Below are positions 57,659 to 64,000 of a stretch of DNA of 64,000 nucleotides, piece by piece. Location of the stretch: positions 62,001 through 126,000 of the IMG/VR virus record IMGVR_UViG_3300030099_004448. One strand, 5' to 3'. The stretch's first letter is position 1. Each line of letters starts with the position of its first letter. This stretch comes from a virus. The position numbers and the translations under genes are program-made. Below the pieces are notes generated by a model. It was given only the letters and a program-made list of their open reading frames with translations, was not told the origin of the DNA and did no database searches.

Positions 57659-57663
57659 AAATA
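57656..57663 (+). promoter_or_regulatory. Candidate late promoter overlapping a host-type promoter
   Basis: Perfect TATAAATA. Transcripts would begin at about 57668-57672, at or just after the base of the first leader hairpin. Confidence 0.6.
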
Positions 57664-57667
57664 AGTG

Positions 57668-57740
57668 ATCGAGACAAAGTGTTTCGATTTATTACAGACT
57701 CATGTCGAGAGTCTTCTCATCTGCGGGTAAACACTCCGCA
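57668..57740 (+). ncRNA. Structured 5' leader with three stem-loops
   Basis: Three successive inverted repeats: ATCGAGACA/TGTTTCGAT (57668-57676/57680-57688, one G-T pair), AGACTC/GAGTCT (57696-57701/57709-57714) and TGCGG/CCGCA (57722-57726/57736-57740). They fill the roughly 95-base leader between the dual promoter and the GAGG ribosome binding site of the secreted protein. They could stabilise the mRNA or act as a regulatory leader. Confidence 0.5.
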
Positions 57741-57761
57741 AGTAAACTACGAGGTATTAAA

Positions 57762-58136
57762 ATGTTGAAAACGACTATCGCTGCAGCAGCTGCTGCAATC
57801 GCCTTTGCACCCGCTGCAGCCCTAGCCGGTCCATACGTTAACGTCGAGACCAATGCTGGCTGGACTGGATCTGATTACAACGGAGCCGCGACTGATTTCC
57901 ACGTTGGCTACGAAGGCGCTATCGGAGATGGTGCATCTTACTACGTCCAAGGTGGCGCTACTCTTCTGAGCCCTGACGGTGGCGACAGTGACACTGTTCC
58001 TTCTGGTAAGGCTGGTCTTGGTCTCGCCGTAACCGATTCCCTTGGAGCGTATGGTGAAGTTTCATTTGTCGGTTCAGGTGATGACGACATCGACCGTGGA
58101 TACGGCGGTAAGCTGGGTGTTAAGTACTCCTTCTGA
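57762..58136 (+). CDS. Secreted beta-rich (porin-like) small protein
   Basis: A 124-residue protein with a clear signal peptide (MLKTTIAAAAAAIAFAPAAA then LA/GPYVN). The mature 102 residues alternate as in outer-membrane beta-barrel strands (YVNVETNAGWTGSDY, DFHVGYEGAIGDGASYYVQGG, LGAYGEVSFVGSGD, GGKLGVKYSF) with a terminal aromatic residue. Marine cyanobacteria encode similar proteins, so this is probably host-derived. GAGG lies 7 bases before ATG 57762; a longer frame from 57702 covers the leader hairpins and is not favoured. Codons are C-rich, suggesting high expression. Confidence 0.75.
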   Translation: MLKTTIAAAAAAIAFAPAAALAGPYVNVETNAGWTGSDYNGAATDFHVGYEGAIGDGASYYVQGGATLLSPDGGDSDTVPSGKAGLGLAVTDSLGAYGEVSFVGSGDDDIDRGYGGKLGVKYSF

Positions 58137-58159
58137 TATTAAATCAGGATATCCTAACG

Positions 58160-58183
58160 ACCTCCCTACGGGGAGGTTTTTTT
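58160..58183 (+). terminator. Rho-independent terminator
   Basis: Perfect 7-bp stem ACCTCCC/GGGAGGT with a TACG tetraloop and seven T, after the secreted protein gene. Confidence 0.95.
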
Positions 58184-58205
58184 ATGGTTAAATTTGGATT
58201 AACCA

Positions 58206-58214
58206 TGTTAAAAT
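58206..58214 (+). promoter_or_regulatory. Possible extended -10 promoter
   Basis: TGTTAAAAT (TGnTAAAAT) 23 bases before ATG 58238 with no good -35. Needed because a terminator lies just upstream. Confidence 0.35.
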
Positions 58215-58237
58215 AGTAAGGTCATTCGACAAAAACG

Positions 58238-58432
58238 ATGAAAAAGTATTTAAGAGCATTCTTAAATCCAGTAACGCAGATCAATATAATGATTCTGGGT
58301 TTTCTAATACTTGTTCAGGTTATACACACCAGAGCACATCATACTCTAGAGACTGATGTCCATGGGCATGTTCACAGAGCACTAAAAGCAAACCCAGAAA
58401 TGGCACGATCTACCTGCTACGAACTTGACTAA
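58238..58432 (+). CDS. Small single-pass membrane protein, 64 residues
   Basis: One hydrophobic segment at about 14-29 (INIMILGFLILVQVIH) after a basic N-terminus, then a His-rich part (HTRAHHTLETDVHGHVHRAL) that could bind metal. Unknown function. Ends by TAATG overlap with the next gene. Confidence 0.6.
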   Translation: MKKYLRAFLNPVTQINIMILGFLILVQVIHTRAHHTLETDVHGHVHRALKANPEMARSTCYELD

Positions 58433-58647
58433 TGAAGAAGAAAGTAAAAAAAATGATGGAATGGTTCTATGATGAATCATATAGAGGAGGACAAAACATT
58501 GCAGAATGCAAAAATCTTTATGATCTTGTAGAAAAACTGCAGTATCGTCTAGAAGATATGGAGAGTGAACACATGCAACTCATAGTTCGGATTGCCCATC
58601 TTGAAGGAAAGTTAGACAATCATGAACATGAGTTGCGATCTGAGTAG
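58432..58647 (+). CDS. Small coiled-coil protein, 71 residues
   Basis: A basic start (MKKKVKKMMEWFYDES) then a coiled coil (DLVEKLQYRLEDMESEHMQLIVRIAHLEGKLDNHEHEL). No family is recognised. Translationally coupled to the membrane protein, so the two may interact. Confidence 0.6.
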   Translation: MKKKVKKMMEWFYDESYRGGQNIAECKNLYDLVEKLQYRLEDMESEHMQLIVRIAHLEGKLDNHEHELRSE

Positions 58648-58660
58648 GATGATATATAAT
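58633..58660 (+). promoter_or_regulatory. Sigma70-type promoter
   Basis: TTGCGA (58633-58638), 16-base spacer, TATAAT (58655-58660), 23 bases before ATG 58684. Confidence 0.75.
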
Positions 58661-58683
58661 AGTATCAGACCCACCTCTTTATA

Positions 58684-58962
58684 ATGTCCGAGTTTCCAAA
58701 AGACTGGCGTTATGCCGATGACCGTATGCAGATGCGTGCTGCGGTCTTTCGTGCTTTAAGTCATCATCTAGAAGAACATTGCCGTTCTGTCTATGAATTT
58801 TGCCATGACTGGGTAAGTCAAGGTAATAATCATACCAACAACATTGAACAACATTTTCAGAATTATTTGAAGGAGACCAAACGTGAAACTGTCTACACCC
58901 TTGAAAAATGCCTTGACATCGATTTCGATTATTCTAAGTACTACGCTCCTGAGCGGGACTAG
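58684..58962 (+). CDS. Hypothetical protein, 92 residues
   Basis: Helical protein rich in His and acidic residues (MQMRAAVFRALSHHLEEHCR, VYEFCHDWVSQGN, HFQNYLKETKRETVY) with three cysteines. Not recognised. It is the first gene of an operon, and the start of the next gene lies 80 bases inside its end in another frame. Confidence 0.6.
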   Translation: MSEFPKDWRYADDRMQMRAAVFRALSHHLEEHCRSVYEFCHDWVSQGNNHTNNIEQHFQNYLKETKRETVYTLEKCLDIDFDYSKYYAPERD

Positions 58963-59575
58963 TGTCTTAGCTAATGAAAAGATAAAAGGGTTCAAGACCT
59001 ACGACTCGATGGGCTGTATGTTACTTCGCGAATGTACAGACGGTGTTTACGAAATCAAATCTAGCAGCGATTTGCGGCCTTACTATCCTGATACTGATTT
59101 TAGTCGCATTAGTGTGGAGTTCGATAGAATCGTCAAGTCACTTAATAAGGTCGGAGTTGGTGTCTTTCTAGCCGACGAAAAGTGGTTCCCTGTCGGACAC
59201 CGAGGTGTTTATCATACGGTTTCCAACAACTTCTTTCTTAATCGTGCTTTCATGCATCGACCTCATGTTCTTATGAGTGTAACTCGTCATGAAGGTTGGC
59301 ATGCCGCACAAGATTGTATGGCGGGTTCTATCGAGAACTCTATGATTGCCATTATCAAACCAGAGGAAGAAGTTCCTATGATCTGGCAAGAGATGGTCAA
59401 GCGTACATACCCTCCTCACGCACAACCCTGGGAGAAAGAAGCAACCTGGGCAGGTAAGACCGAAGGTATGACACAAGATGCACTGGAAGCATGTGCGACT
59501 GGTTCCATGTGGGAGGTTTACAAACCCACCCCCATGACGTTAGAATGGTTACGTGAAAACAACTTCGTCAACTGA
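58883..59575 (+). CDS. Secreted HExxH-type metallopeptidase-like protein
   Basis: A 230-residue protein. The GTG start is chosen because AAGGAG (58870-58875) lies 7 bases before it and because it gives a complete signal peptide (MKLSTPLKNALTSISIILST, then TLLSGTSVLA/NE). The mature part has H-E-G-W-H in SVTRHEGWHAAQDC (about 132-145), the zinc-binding HExxH pattern, and conserved-looking Glu residues downstream (QPWEKEATWAG near 189) that could be the third ligand. Cysteines around 45-51 and 145 may form disulfides. A periplasmic or lumenal peptidase is the best guess; it could help lysis or act on host envelope. Confidence 0.65.
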   Translation: MKLSTPLKNALTSISIILSTTLLSGTSVLANEKIKGFKTYDSMGCMLLRECTDGVYEIKSSSDLRPYYPDTDFSRISVEFDRIVKSLNKVGVGVFLADEKWFPVGHRGVYHTVSNNFFLNRAFMHRPHVLMSVTRHEGWHAAQDCMAGSIENSMIAIIKPEEEVPMIWQEMVKRTYPPHAQPWEKEATWAGKTEGMTQDALEACATGSMWEVYKPTPMTLEWLRENNFVN

Positions 59576-59871
59576 TGGTACGGACTCAAAAGGCTCTCGA
59601 AAAAAACGTCAAGACTCTGAACAAGAAGACTACGACTACTAAGAAACCTCGCAAGACCAAGAAAGAAGACTTCAAGTTTGTCTTTACTAAGTCTAAGGAT
59701 GATGGACTCTTCCCTCATGCACCTACCTTTCCCTGGCGACTTGATGATCGTAAGGAAGGAAAAACCTGTTGGTTCCAATGCCAAGAACACGTAGAGAAAT
59801 ATTTGACTCGATATAAAATGACATCTAAAGAATATAAGTGTCAGTTGGCCAGTAAGTATGCAGATAATTGA
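59575..59871 (+). CDS. Basic small protein, 98 residues
   Basis: A Lys/Thr-rich N-terminus (1-35) followed by a conserved-looking part APTFPWRLDDRKEGKTCWFQCQEHVEKYLTRYKM with two Cys and YKCQ later. The second half looks like a small nucleic-acid-binding or zinc-type module but no known motif is complete. Starts directly in the TGATG overlap and ends 14 bases inside the next gene. Confidence 0.6.
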   Translation: MVRTQKALEKNVKTLNKKTTTTKKPRKTKKEDFKFVFTKSKDDGLFPHAPTFPWRLDDRKEGKTCWFQCQEHVEKYLTRYKMTSKEYKCQLASKYADN

Positions 59872-60421
59872 TGACGTTTTACCTGAAGAAGATTATGAAA
59901 GATTATGGACTTCCATGATCGGTGATGACTTTGCGTGGTACTTTGCTATCACCAAAGTCAGACATTATGTGGGTGAAGATACTACAAATGAATTATCTAA
60001 CGATCACCCACATAATTGTCAACTTTGTCATAGTTTTCATGCAGATGATACTATAACTAGTAAACACTGGCATTTAATTGAAGGTATTAGAGATAAACTA
60101 CAAGCGAGCGCATATTTGAGAGTAAAAGCAAATATGACTATGGCCACTCATGTGCCTTTAGAAACAAAAATGCATGTTGATTTTGGAGATGTAACTGGAT
60201 TTAAAACTGCAATCTATTACGTTAATTCAAATGATGGATATACTAAATTTGAAACAGGCGAAATAGTAGAATCTATAGGAAATAGATTAGTTATATTTGA
60301 TGGGACAACTAAACACTGCGGAAGCACACATACCAATCAAAAATATAGAATCGTTATAAACTTTAATTATTTTTCTAATATCATACCAAACTTTCAATAT
60401 CCAGAAATAGCTCCGTATTAG
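59858..60421 (+). CDS. 2OG-Fe(II) oxygenase-like protein
   Basis: A 187-residue beta-helix protein. Iron-binding H-x-D in TKMHVDFGD near 106, AIYYVNSNDGYTKFETGE, RLVIFDGTTKHCGSTH with the distal His near 150, and YRIVINFNYF. The N-terminal 75 residues are helical with CQLCHSFH. Substrate unknown. The eighth oxygenase-like gene here. Confidence 0.75.
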   Translation: MQIIDDVLPEEDYERLWTSMIGDDFAWYFAITKVRHYVGEDTTNELSNDHPHNCQLCHSFHADDTITSKHWHLIEGIRDKLQASAYLRVKANMTMATHVPLETKMHVDFGDVTGFKTAIYYVNSNDGYTKFETGEIVESIGNRLVIFDGTTKHCGSTHTNQKYRIVINFNYFSNIIPNFQYPEIAPY

Positions 60422-60461
60422 TAATCCCAGATATAATAGGGATATATAACTACACACTTCT

Positions 60462-60468
60462 CTAAATA
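60462..60468 (+). promoter_or_regulatory. Candidate late promoter
   Basis: CTAAATA 21 bases before ATG 60490. A TATAAT at 60432-60437 inside a small ATCCC/GGGAT inverted repeat may add early transcription. Confidence 0.5.
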
Positions 60469-60489
60469 CAGCTGCCTTGTTTCTATCAT

Positions 60490-60819
60490 ATGGGTGGTTC
60501 AAAACCAGCTAAGGTAGAAGATAAGGACCATGATGAAGATAAGAGTGAAGTTCTTGGTAATCTGGTGAAAGTTGTCGTACTTATATGGTCCGCATCTCTT
60601 CTCACGTTTAGCTACGTCAGACTTCCAAACGGTCAGAAAATTCTTGATTTTGACCCTACCTTCATTGCATCAGTGTTTTCTGGCTCTCTGGCCGCTTTCG
60701 GACTTTCTCCTGCTAAGGCGGGTGGAAATGGAAACGGAAAGACTTCATCCAAGAAAAATGAAGACACTGCCCCTCCAGTTCAATCTGCTATCGAACCAAA
60801 GGATAGACCAAAACAATAA
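60490..60819 (+). CDS. Small two-helix membrane protein (holin-like layout)
   Basis: A 109-residue protein: charged N-terminus, hydrophobic segment 22-42 (LGNLVKVVVLIWSASLLTFSYV), a short loop with LPNGQKILDFDP, a second segment 56-74 (TFIASVFSGSLAAFGLSPA) and a basic, polar C-terminus. Size and topology fit a class II holin, but no family signature is seen, so lysis is only a possibility. Directly upstream of PTOX. Confidence 0.5.
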   Translation: MGGSKPAKVEDKDHDEDKSEVLGNLVKVVVLIWSASLLTFSYVRLPNGQKILDFDPTFIASVFSGSLAAFGLSPAKAGGNGNGKTSSKKNEDTAPPVQSAIEPKDRPKQ

Positions 60820-60833
60820 CCCAGGGGGTTATC

Positions 60834-61427
60834 ATGAAAAAAATCAACACTGCTGTTTTAAACGTCACTGTTGCGATCATAGACTATCTCTATAGAGGTA
60901 GACACTTTCAACGTTTTTGGGTGCTTGAGGAAATTGCTCGAGCACCCTATTTTGCGTTTTTGAGTGTCTTACATCTAAGAGAATCTCTAGGTTTGCGTGG
61001 TCAGTGGCATGTATATTTGATGAAAGAACATTTTGAACAATCAGTCAATGAAACCGAACATCTGGAATATATGGAAGGTAGGGGCGGTAATCGTTATTGG
61101 ATCGATCGCTTTGTCGCCAGACACCTCGTTCTCCTCTACTATTGGATTAATGTGGCTTATTATTGGTTGGCTCCTCGCTGTGCATACCATCTGTCATACG
61201 AAATAGAAATTCATGCAGCCGAAACATACGCACATTATCTTGCATATGAAGATTATTATGACCAAGACATTTGGAGAATCATGAATGATGAGGTTCAACA
61301 CTTCCAAGAACTTGCAGAAGCGATGAGAATTCTTGATCCTGATCGTTTAACTGTAAGGGAAAAAGATCATGAATCATTTCCGCCAGATGTAAGTGATTTA
61401 GTAGTAAAAGAGGAGGTTATGACATGA
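60834..61427 (+). CDS. Plastoquinol terminal oxidase (PTOX)
   Basis: A 197-residue di-iron oxidase that oxidises plastoquinol with O2 and so drains electrons from the photosynthetic chain. Six likely ligands are in place: E32 (LEEIARAPYFAFLSVLHLRE), E73 and H76 (NETEHLEYM), E125 (YEIEIHAAETYAHYL), E153 and H156 (NDEVQHFQEL). It lacks the plastid transit region of plant enzymes. PTOX is a known cyanophage auxiliary gene thought to protect photosystem II while NADPH and ATP are diverted to phage synthesis. Confidence 0.95.
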   Translation: MKKINTAVLNVTVAIIDYLYRGRHFQRFWVLEEIARAPYFAFLSVLHLRESLGLRGQWHVYLMKEHFEQSVNETEHLEYMEGRGGNRYWIDRFVARHLVLLYYWINVAYYWLAPRCAYHLSYEIEIHAAETYAHYLAYEDYYDQDIWRIMNDEVQHFQELAEAMRILDPDRLTVREKDHESFPPDVSDLVVKEEVMT

Positions 61428-61464
61428 CAACTAACGAAATTAAGAACTTTAAAGGGTATAGAAT

Positions 61465-61641
61465 ATGAGTCAATTCTGTTTCACTGATCTCAGTGATCAG
61501 CAACGTCGTCTCCTAATTGATGCAGTATGGATGCGTCAAAGACAATACATAGCGGGAGATAGAATGTTCCGAGAGTATGGAAAGATGCTCGATGATCTCC
61601 GTGAGGGGTTTGAAGATTATGTTCCTGGGAAGTATAGATGA
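61465..61641 (+). CDS. Small protein, 58 residues
   Basis: A short gene between PTOX and zwf, ending in an ATGA overlap with zwf. SQFCFTDLSDQQRRLLIDAV, WMRQRQYIAGDRMFREYGKM and LDDLREGFEDYVPGKYR form a compact helical protein. No function known; the coupling to zwf supports translation. Confidence 0.6.
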   Translation: MSQFCFTDLSDQQRRLLIDAVWMRQRQYIAGDRMFREYGKMLDDLREGFEDYVPGKYR

Positions 61642-62987
61642 GTAGACTTGTTATATTCGGTGCGACAGGAGATCTTTGTCGCCGTAAATTGATTCCATCA
61701 TTACATAAACTTTGGGAGAAAAAATTACTTCCAACTGATTTTGTAGTTACTGGGTGTGCAAGGAGAGAGCCAACTAGAGATCAATGGATTGCATCTCTTG
61801 GTGGAGATTATCCCGAAGAATTTTTACATCTTCTAGACTATCAATCTGCAGATTTGTCTAGAGTAGATACTTTGAAGAATCTAAAACCAGCACCAGAAAC
61901 AGTATCTAGTGTTATTGAAGATACTACTTATTTTCTGTCAGTGCCACCAGAGAGATATGCAGATGCAATACAAAATCTCAAAGAAGCGGGACTTGTAGAT
62001 GATCAAGAAAGATCCAGAGTTATTATTGAAAAACCTTTTGGGACCGATTATAAATCTGCTGATAGTTTACAGTCTGTGGTGGGGAGATGTTTACGCGAGA
62101 AACAAGTATATCGCATTGACCATTATCTTGGTAAAGATACTGTTAATAATATCCTTGCCACTAGGTTTAGCAATATACTTCTTGAACCACTTTGGAACAG
62201 GAATTACGTAGAGGAAGTTCAAATCTATGCAACCGAAACTATTGGTTGTGAAGGTAGATCTCAATACTACGAAACTGCAGGTGCAGTCAGAGATATGTTA
62301 CAGAACCATATGCTTCAGGTTCTTGCATTGATTGCAATGGAAGCGCCATGTAAAATGGACGCTAAAGAGATTCGTAGAGAGAAGACAAAGGTTCTTGCTG
62401 CATCCAGATTGGGCACTAAACTAATCTGTGGTCAGTACAATGGATATAGAGATGAAGAGGGTGTAGATCCTGAATCAAGCACTCCAACCTTTGTTGCGGG
62501 TGATATTTACATTGATAACTGGAGATGGGAGGGTGTTCCATTTCACTTCATGACTGGTAAGAAAATGCCTTATCAGTGTGTTGAAGTAGTTGTTAAACTC
62601 AAGGCTCCACCACAACAATTATTTGAAGGTCATGAATACAATGACCGTATCGTAATGAGACTTCAACCACATCCACACTTCGATATCAGAATTGATATGA
62701 AGGCGCCAGGATTTAAAAATGATGTAGAGACTGCAACTCTTACACATCGTTATCCTGATTGGTTGGGAGTTGACGGGTATGAAAAACTACTGTATGATGC
62801 TATACAAGGAAACCAATCCAACTTCGTTCACTCCGAAGAAGTATTAGAATCCTGGAGAATCGTTGATGATCTTCTCTGCACTGGAGATAAGTGCCCTATC
62901 ACGACTATTCCTTATTTGTATAATTATGGTTCTTGGGGCCCTCAACAAAAAACAGATTCAATTACTAATTGGGATTATCCCGCATGA
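61638..62987 (+). CDS. zwf: Glucose-6-phosphate 1-dehydrogenase
   Basis: A 449-residue enzyme, first step of the oxidative pentose phosphate pathway, making NADPH. Nucleotide-binding GATGDLCRRK near 9-18, VIIEKPFG near 130 and the active-site RIDHYLGKDTV near 158-168 with the catalytic His-rich region, and the C-terminal beta domain with RIVMRLQPHP. Intact compared with bacterial enzymes (about 480-500 residues), slightly short at the N-terminus. Followed by gnd after one short gene. Confidence 0.97.
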   Translation: MSRLVIFGATGDLCRRKLIPSLHKLWEKKLLPTDFVVTGCARREPTRDQWIASLGGDYPEEFLHLLDYQSADLSRVDTLKNLKPAPETVSSVIEDTTYFLSVPPERYADAIQNLKEAGLVDDQERSRVIIEKPFGTDYKSADSLQSVVGRCLREKQVYRIDHYLGKDTVNNILATRFSNILLEPLWNRNYVEEVQIYATETIGCEGRSQYYETAGAVRDMLQNHMLQVLALIAMEAPCKMDAKEIRREKTKVLAASRLGTKLICGQYNGYRDEEGVDPESSTPTFVAGDIYIDNWRWEGVPFHFMTGKKMPYQCVEVVVKLKAPPQQLFEGHEYNDRIVMRLQPHPHFDIRIDMKAPGFKNDVETATLTHRYPDWLGVDGYEKLLYDAIQGNQSNFVHSEEVLESWRIVDDLLCTGDKCPITTIPYLYNYGSWGPQQKTDSITNWDYPA

Positions 62988-63223
62988 CACCCACTATTGA
63001 CCCGACAGATCCAAGGTACTTTCTACAAACCTCGGATAAACCATACGATAGACACCAATACGTTCTATCGTACAATGGAGAAAAAGAATTACTATTTGAG
63101 GATTACGATCACTTGAGAGCTTACTGGTTTGAAACAGTTCGCAATTTCAGTGGGTGTACCGTACAAGTTTTAGATATCAAAAAGGACAAGAAAAAGTCGA
63201 AGTCGAAAGGAGGATTCAAATGA
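62984..63223 (+). CDS. Small protein between zwf and gnd
   Basis: A 79-residue protein starting in the ATGA overlap with zwf and ending in ATGA overlap with gnd. HQYVLSYNGEKELLFEDYDH and LRAYWFETVRNFSGCTVQVLDI then a lysine-rich tail KKDKKKSKSKGG. The strong coupling suggests a role linked to the two dehydrogenases, but no known OpcA-like or CP12-like motif is present. Confidence 0.65.
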   Translation: MTPTIDPTDPRYFLQTSDKPYDRHQYVLSYNGEKELLFEDYDHLRAYWFETVRNFSGCTVQVLDIKKDKKKSKSKGGFK

Positions 63224-64000
63224 AAGTTGGAATGATTGGACTAGGACGGATGGGTGAAGGCATGTCTCGCCGTCTTATTGCAGCAGGACACGAAGTACAT
63301 GGGTATCGTAACAATGTTAAAAAAGCTGAAGAACAATATGAGAAGGGTTATATCAGTGGATTTACCACTTCTCTGGAAAGCCTTGTTCAAGTAATAAAAA
63401 CAGGTGTTGGAACACTTACCCAGGAAGAATCAAAATCTCCTGGAGTCTATATGATGGTAGTACCAGCAGAGACCGTAGAGGATACACTTAATGAGCTATT
63501 ACAGTTTTGTAACGAGGGAGATATTATTATTGATCATGGCAATAGTAATTTTAAGGACAGTCGGAGACGGGCAGAACGTCTTGCAAAACTGGGCATCCAA
63601 TATCTTGACTGTGGTACTAGTGGTGGTGTGTATGGTCTGGAGCGTGGATTCTGTCTCATGGTTGGTGGCGGAAAGTCTGCAGTCGATGTCTGCCGTCCAC
63701 TCTTTGACGCACTCTCACCAGGCATCGGTGCCGCTCCTAGGACCAATGATTCAGACAACTTCACATGGTATCCTGAGGAGTATGGATGGATCTACGCTGG
63801 TCCAGCTGGTGCAGGTCATTTTGTAAAGATGGTTCACAATGGAATCGAATACGGAATCATGCAAGCCTACGCCGAAGGCTTTAATATCCTGCATGAGGCT
63901 AATGCTGGGTCAGTTTATGTTAAAGAGGGCGATGCTGAGGTTGCTCCGATGGAGAATCCGAAAGACTATTGCTACGACATTGACGTTGCTAAAGTGGCTG
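63220..64000 (+). CDS. gnd: 6-phosphogluconate dehydrogenase, 5' part
   Basis: The gene runs off the right edge after 260 codons. N-terminal Rossmann motif GLGRMG at 7-12, then MVVPAE, GDIIIDHGNSNFKDS, DCGTSGGVYGLERGFCLMVGG (substrate loop near 131-150) and GPAGAGHFVKMVHNGIEYG (catalytic Lys and Asn region near 196-214). The sequence is of the shorter YqeC/decarboxylating type common in cyanophages. It completes the NADPH-generating pair with zwf and starts in ATGA overlap with the previous small gene. Confidence 0.95.
   Translation, partial: MKVGMIGLGRMGEGMSRRLIAAGHEVHGYRNNVKKAEEQYEKGYISGFTTSLESLVQVIKTGVGTLTQEESKSPGVYMMVVPAETVEDTLNELLQFCNEGDIIIDHGNSNFKDSRRRAERLAKLGIQYLDCGTSGGVYGLERGFCLMVGGGKSAVDVCRPLFDALSPGIGAAPRTNDSDNFTWYPEEYGWIYAGPAGAGHFVKMVHNGIEYGIMQAYAEGFNILHEANAGSVYVKEGDAEVAPMENPKDYCYDIDVAKVA

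Noticed and set aside
61424-61468. 14-codon frame between PTOX and the next small gene
   Set aside because: Too short to support as a gene; it overlaps the PTOX stop and is probably a by-product of the overlaps.
1-64000. CRISPR array, insertion sequence, integrase or attachment site
   Set aside because: None of the regular spacers, terminal inverted repeats, transposase motifs or tyrosine/serine recombinase motifs are seen; fits a lytic phage.
1-64000. Photosystem genes (psbA, psbD, psaA) or other ndh genes
   Set aside because: Searched by eye for their motifs because of ndhD and PTOX; none is present in this window.

Overview
The window comes from a T4-like myovirus of marine picocyanobacteria (a cyanomyovirus). 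Evidence: it carries T4 core head, replication, recombination and late-transcription genes (gp22, gp23, gp3, uvsY, uvsW, gp55, gp46/47, gp45, gp44, gp62, regA, gp43, uvsX, gp41, gp61, nrdA/nrdB) together with genes typical of cyanophages (cobS-like ATPase, hsp20, mazG, many 2OG-Fe(II) oxygenases, plastoquinol terminal oxidase, zwf, gnd). Every supported gene is on the + strand. Genes are tightly packed, with ATGA or TAATG overlaps throughout, and no gap longer than about 150 bases was found. The window cuts through gp22 at the left and gnd at the right.

Layout. 1-2.3 kb: head scaffold and major capsid. 2.4-9 kb: tail completion protein, then recombination and late sigma genes. 9-10.7 kb: small genes ending with a glutaredoxin-like protein. 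10.7-17.7 kb: a VWA/metallopeptidase-like protein and its probable AAA+ partner CobS, flanking unknown genes. 17.7-24.6 kb: sliding clamp, clamp loader and RegA, interrupted by a GIY-YIG-like gene and other unknown genes. 24.7-27.2 kb: Hsp20, a small secreted protein and a full-length NDH-1 subunit NdhD. 27.2-36.9 kb: DNA polymerase, UvsX, gp41, MazG, four oxygenases, a nucleotidyltransferase and an FkbM-type methyltransferase. 37.3-46.2 kb: late genes, probably including internal head proteins. 46.2-50.7 kb: primase and ribonucleotide reductase. 50.7-57.6 kb: long fibre-like structural proteins. 57.6-64 kb: secreted and membrane proteins, PTOX and the oxidative pentose phosphate genes zwf and gnd.

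Regulation. Host-type -35/-10 promoters (for example TTGTCA-17-TACAAT before gp55) sit before early or middle genes. A recurrent (N)ATAAATA or CTAAATA motif lies usually 14-40 bases before start codons of structural and other genes, as expected for promoters read with gp55. Eight clear hairpin-plus-T-tract terminators separate units.

Most notable: (1) a textbook -1 programmed frameshift signal (A AAA AAG followed after 6 bases by a 13-bp hairpin, and preceded by a GGAG) at the end of the gene ending at 42001, which would make a 1009-residue fused protein; (2) T4 internal-protein-like capsid targeting N-termini on two adjacent genes, one of which is a nucleotidyltransferase; (3) a complete NdhD1-type proton-pumping NDH-1 subunit in the same genome as PTOX, zwf and gnd; (4) an 11-base motif placed identically relative to TATAAT before the VWA gene and before cobS; (5) a dispersed family of Sm-like small proteins and an expansion of eight double-stranded beta-helix oxygenase-like proteins. 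All family assignments are from reading the translated sequence; no database search was run.
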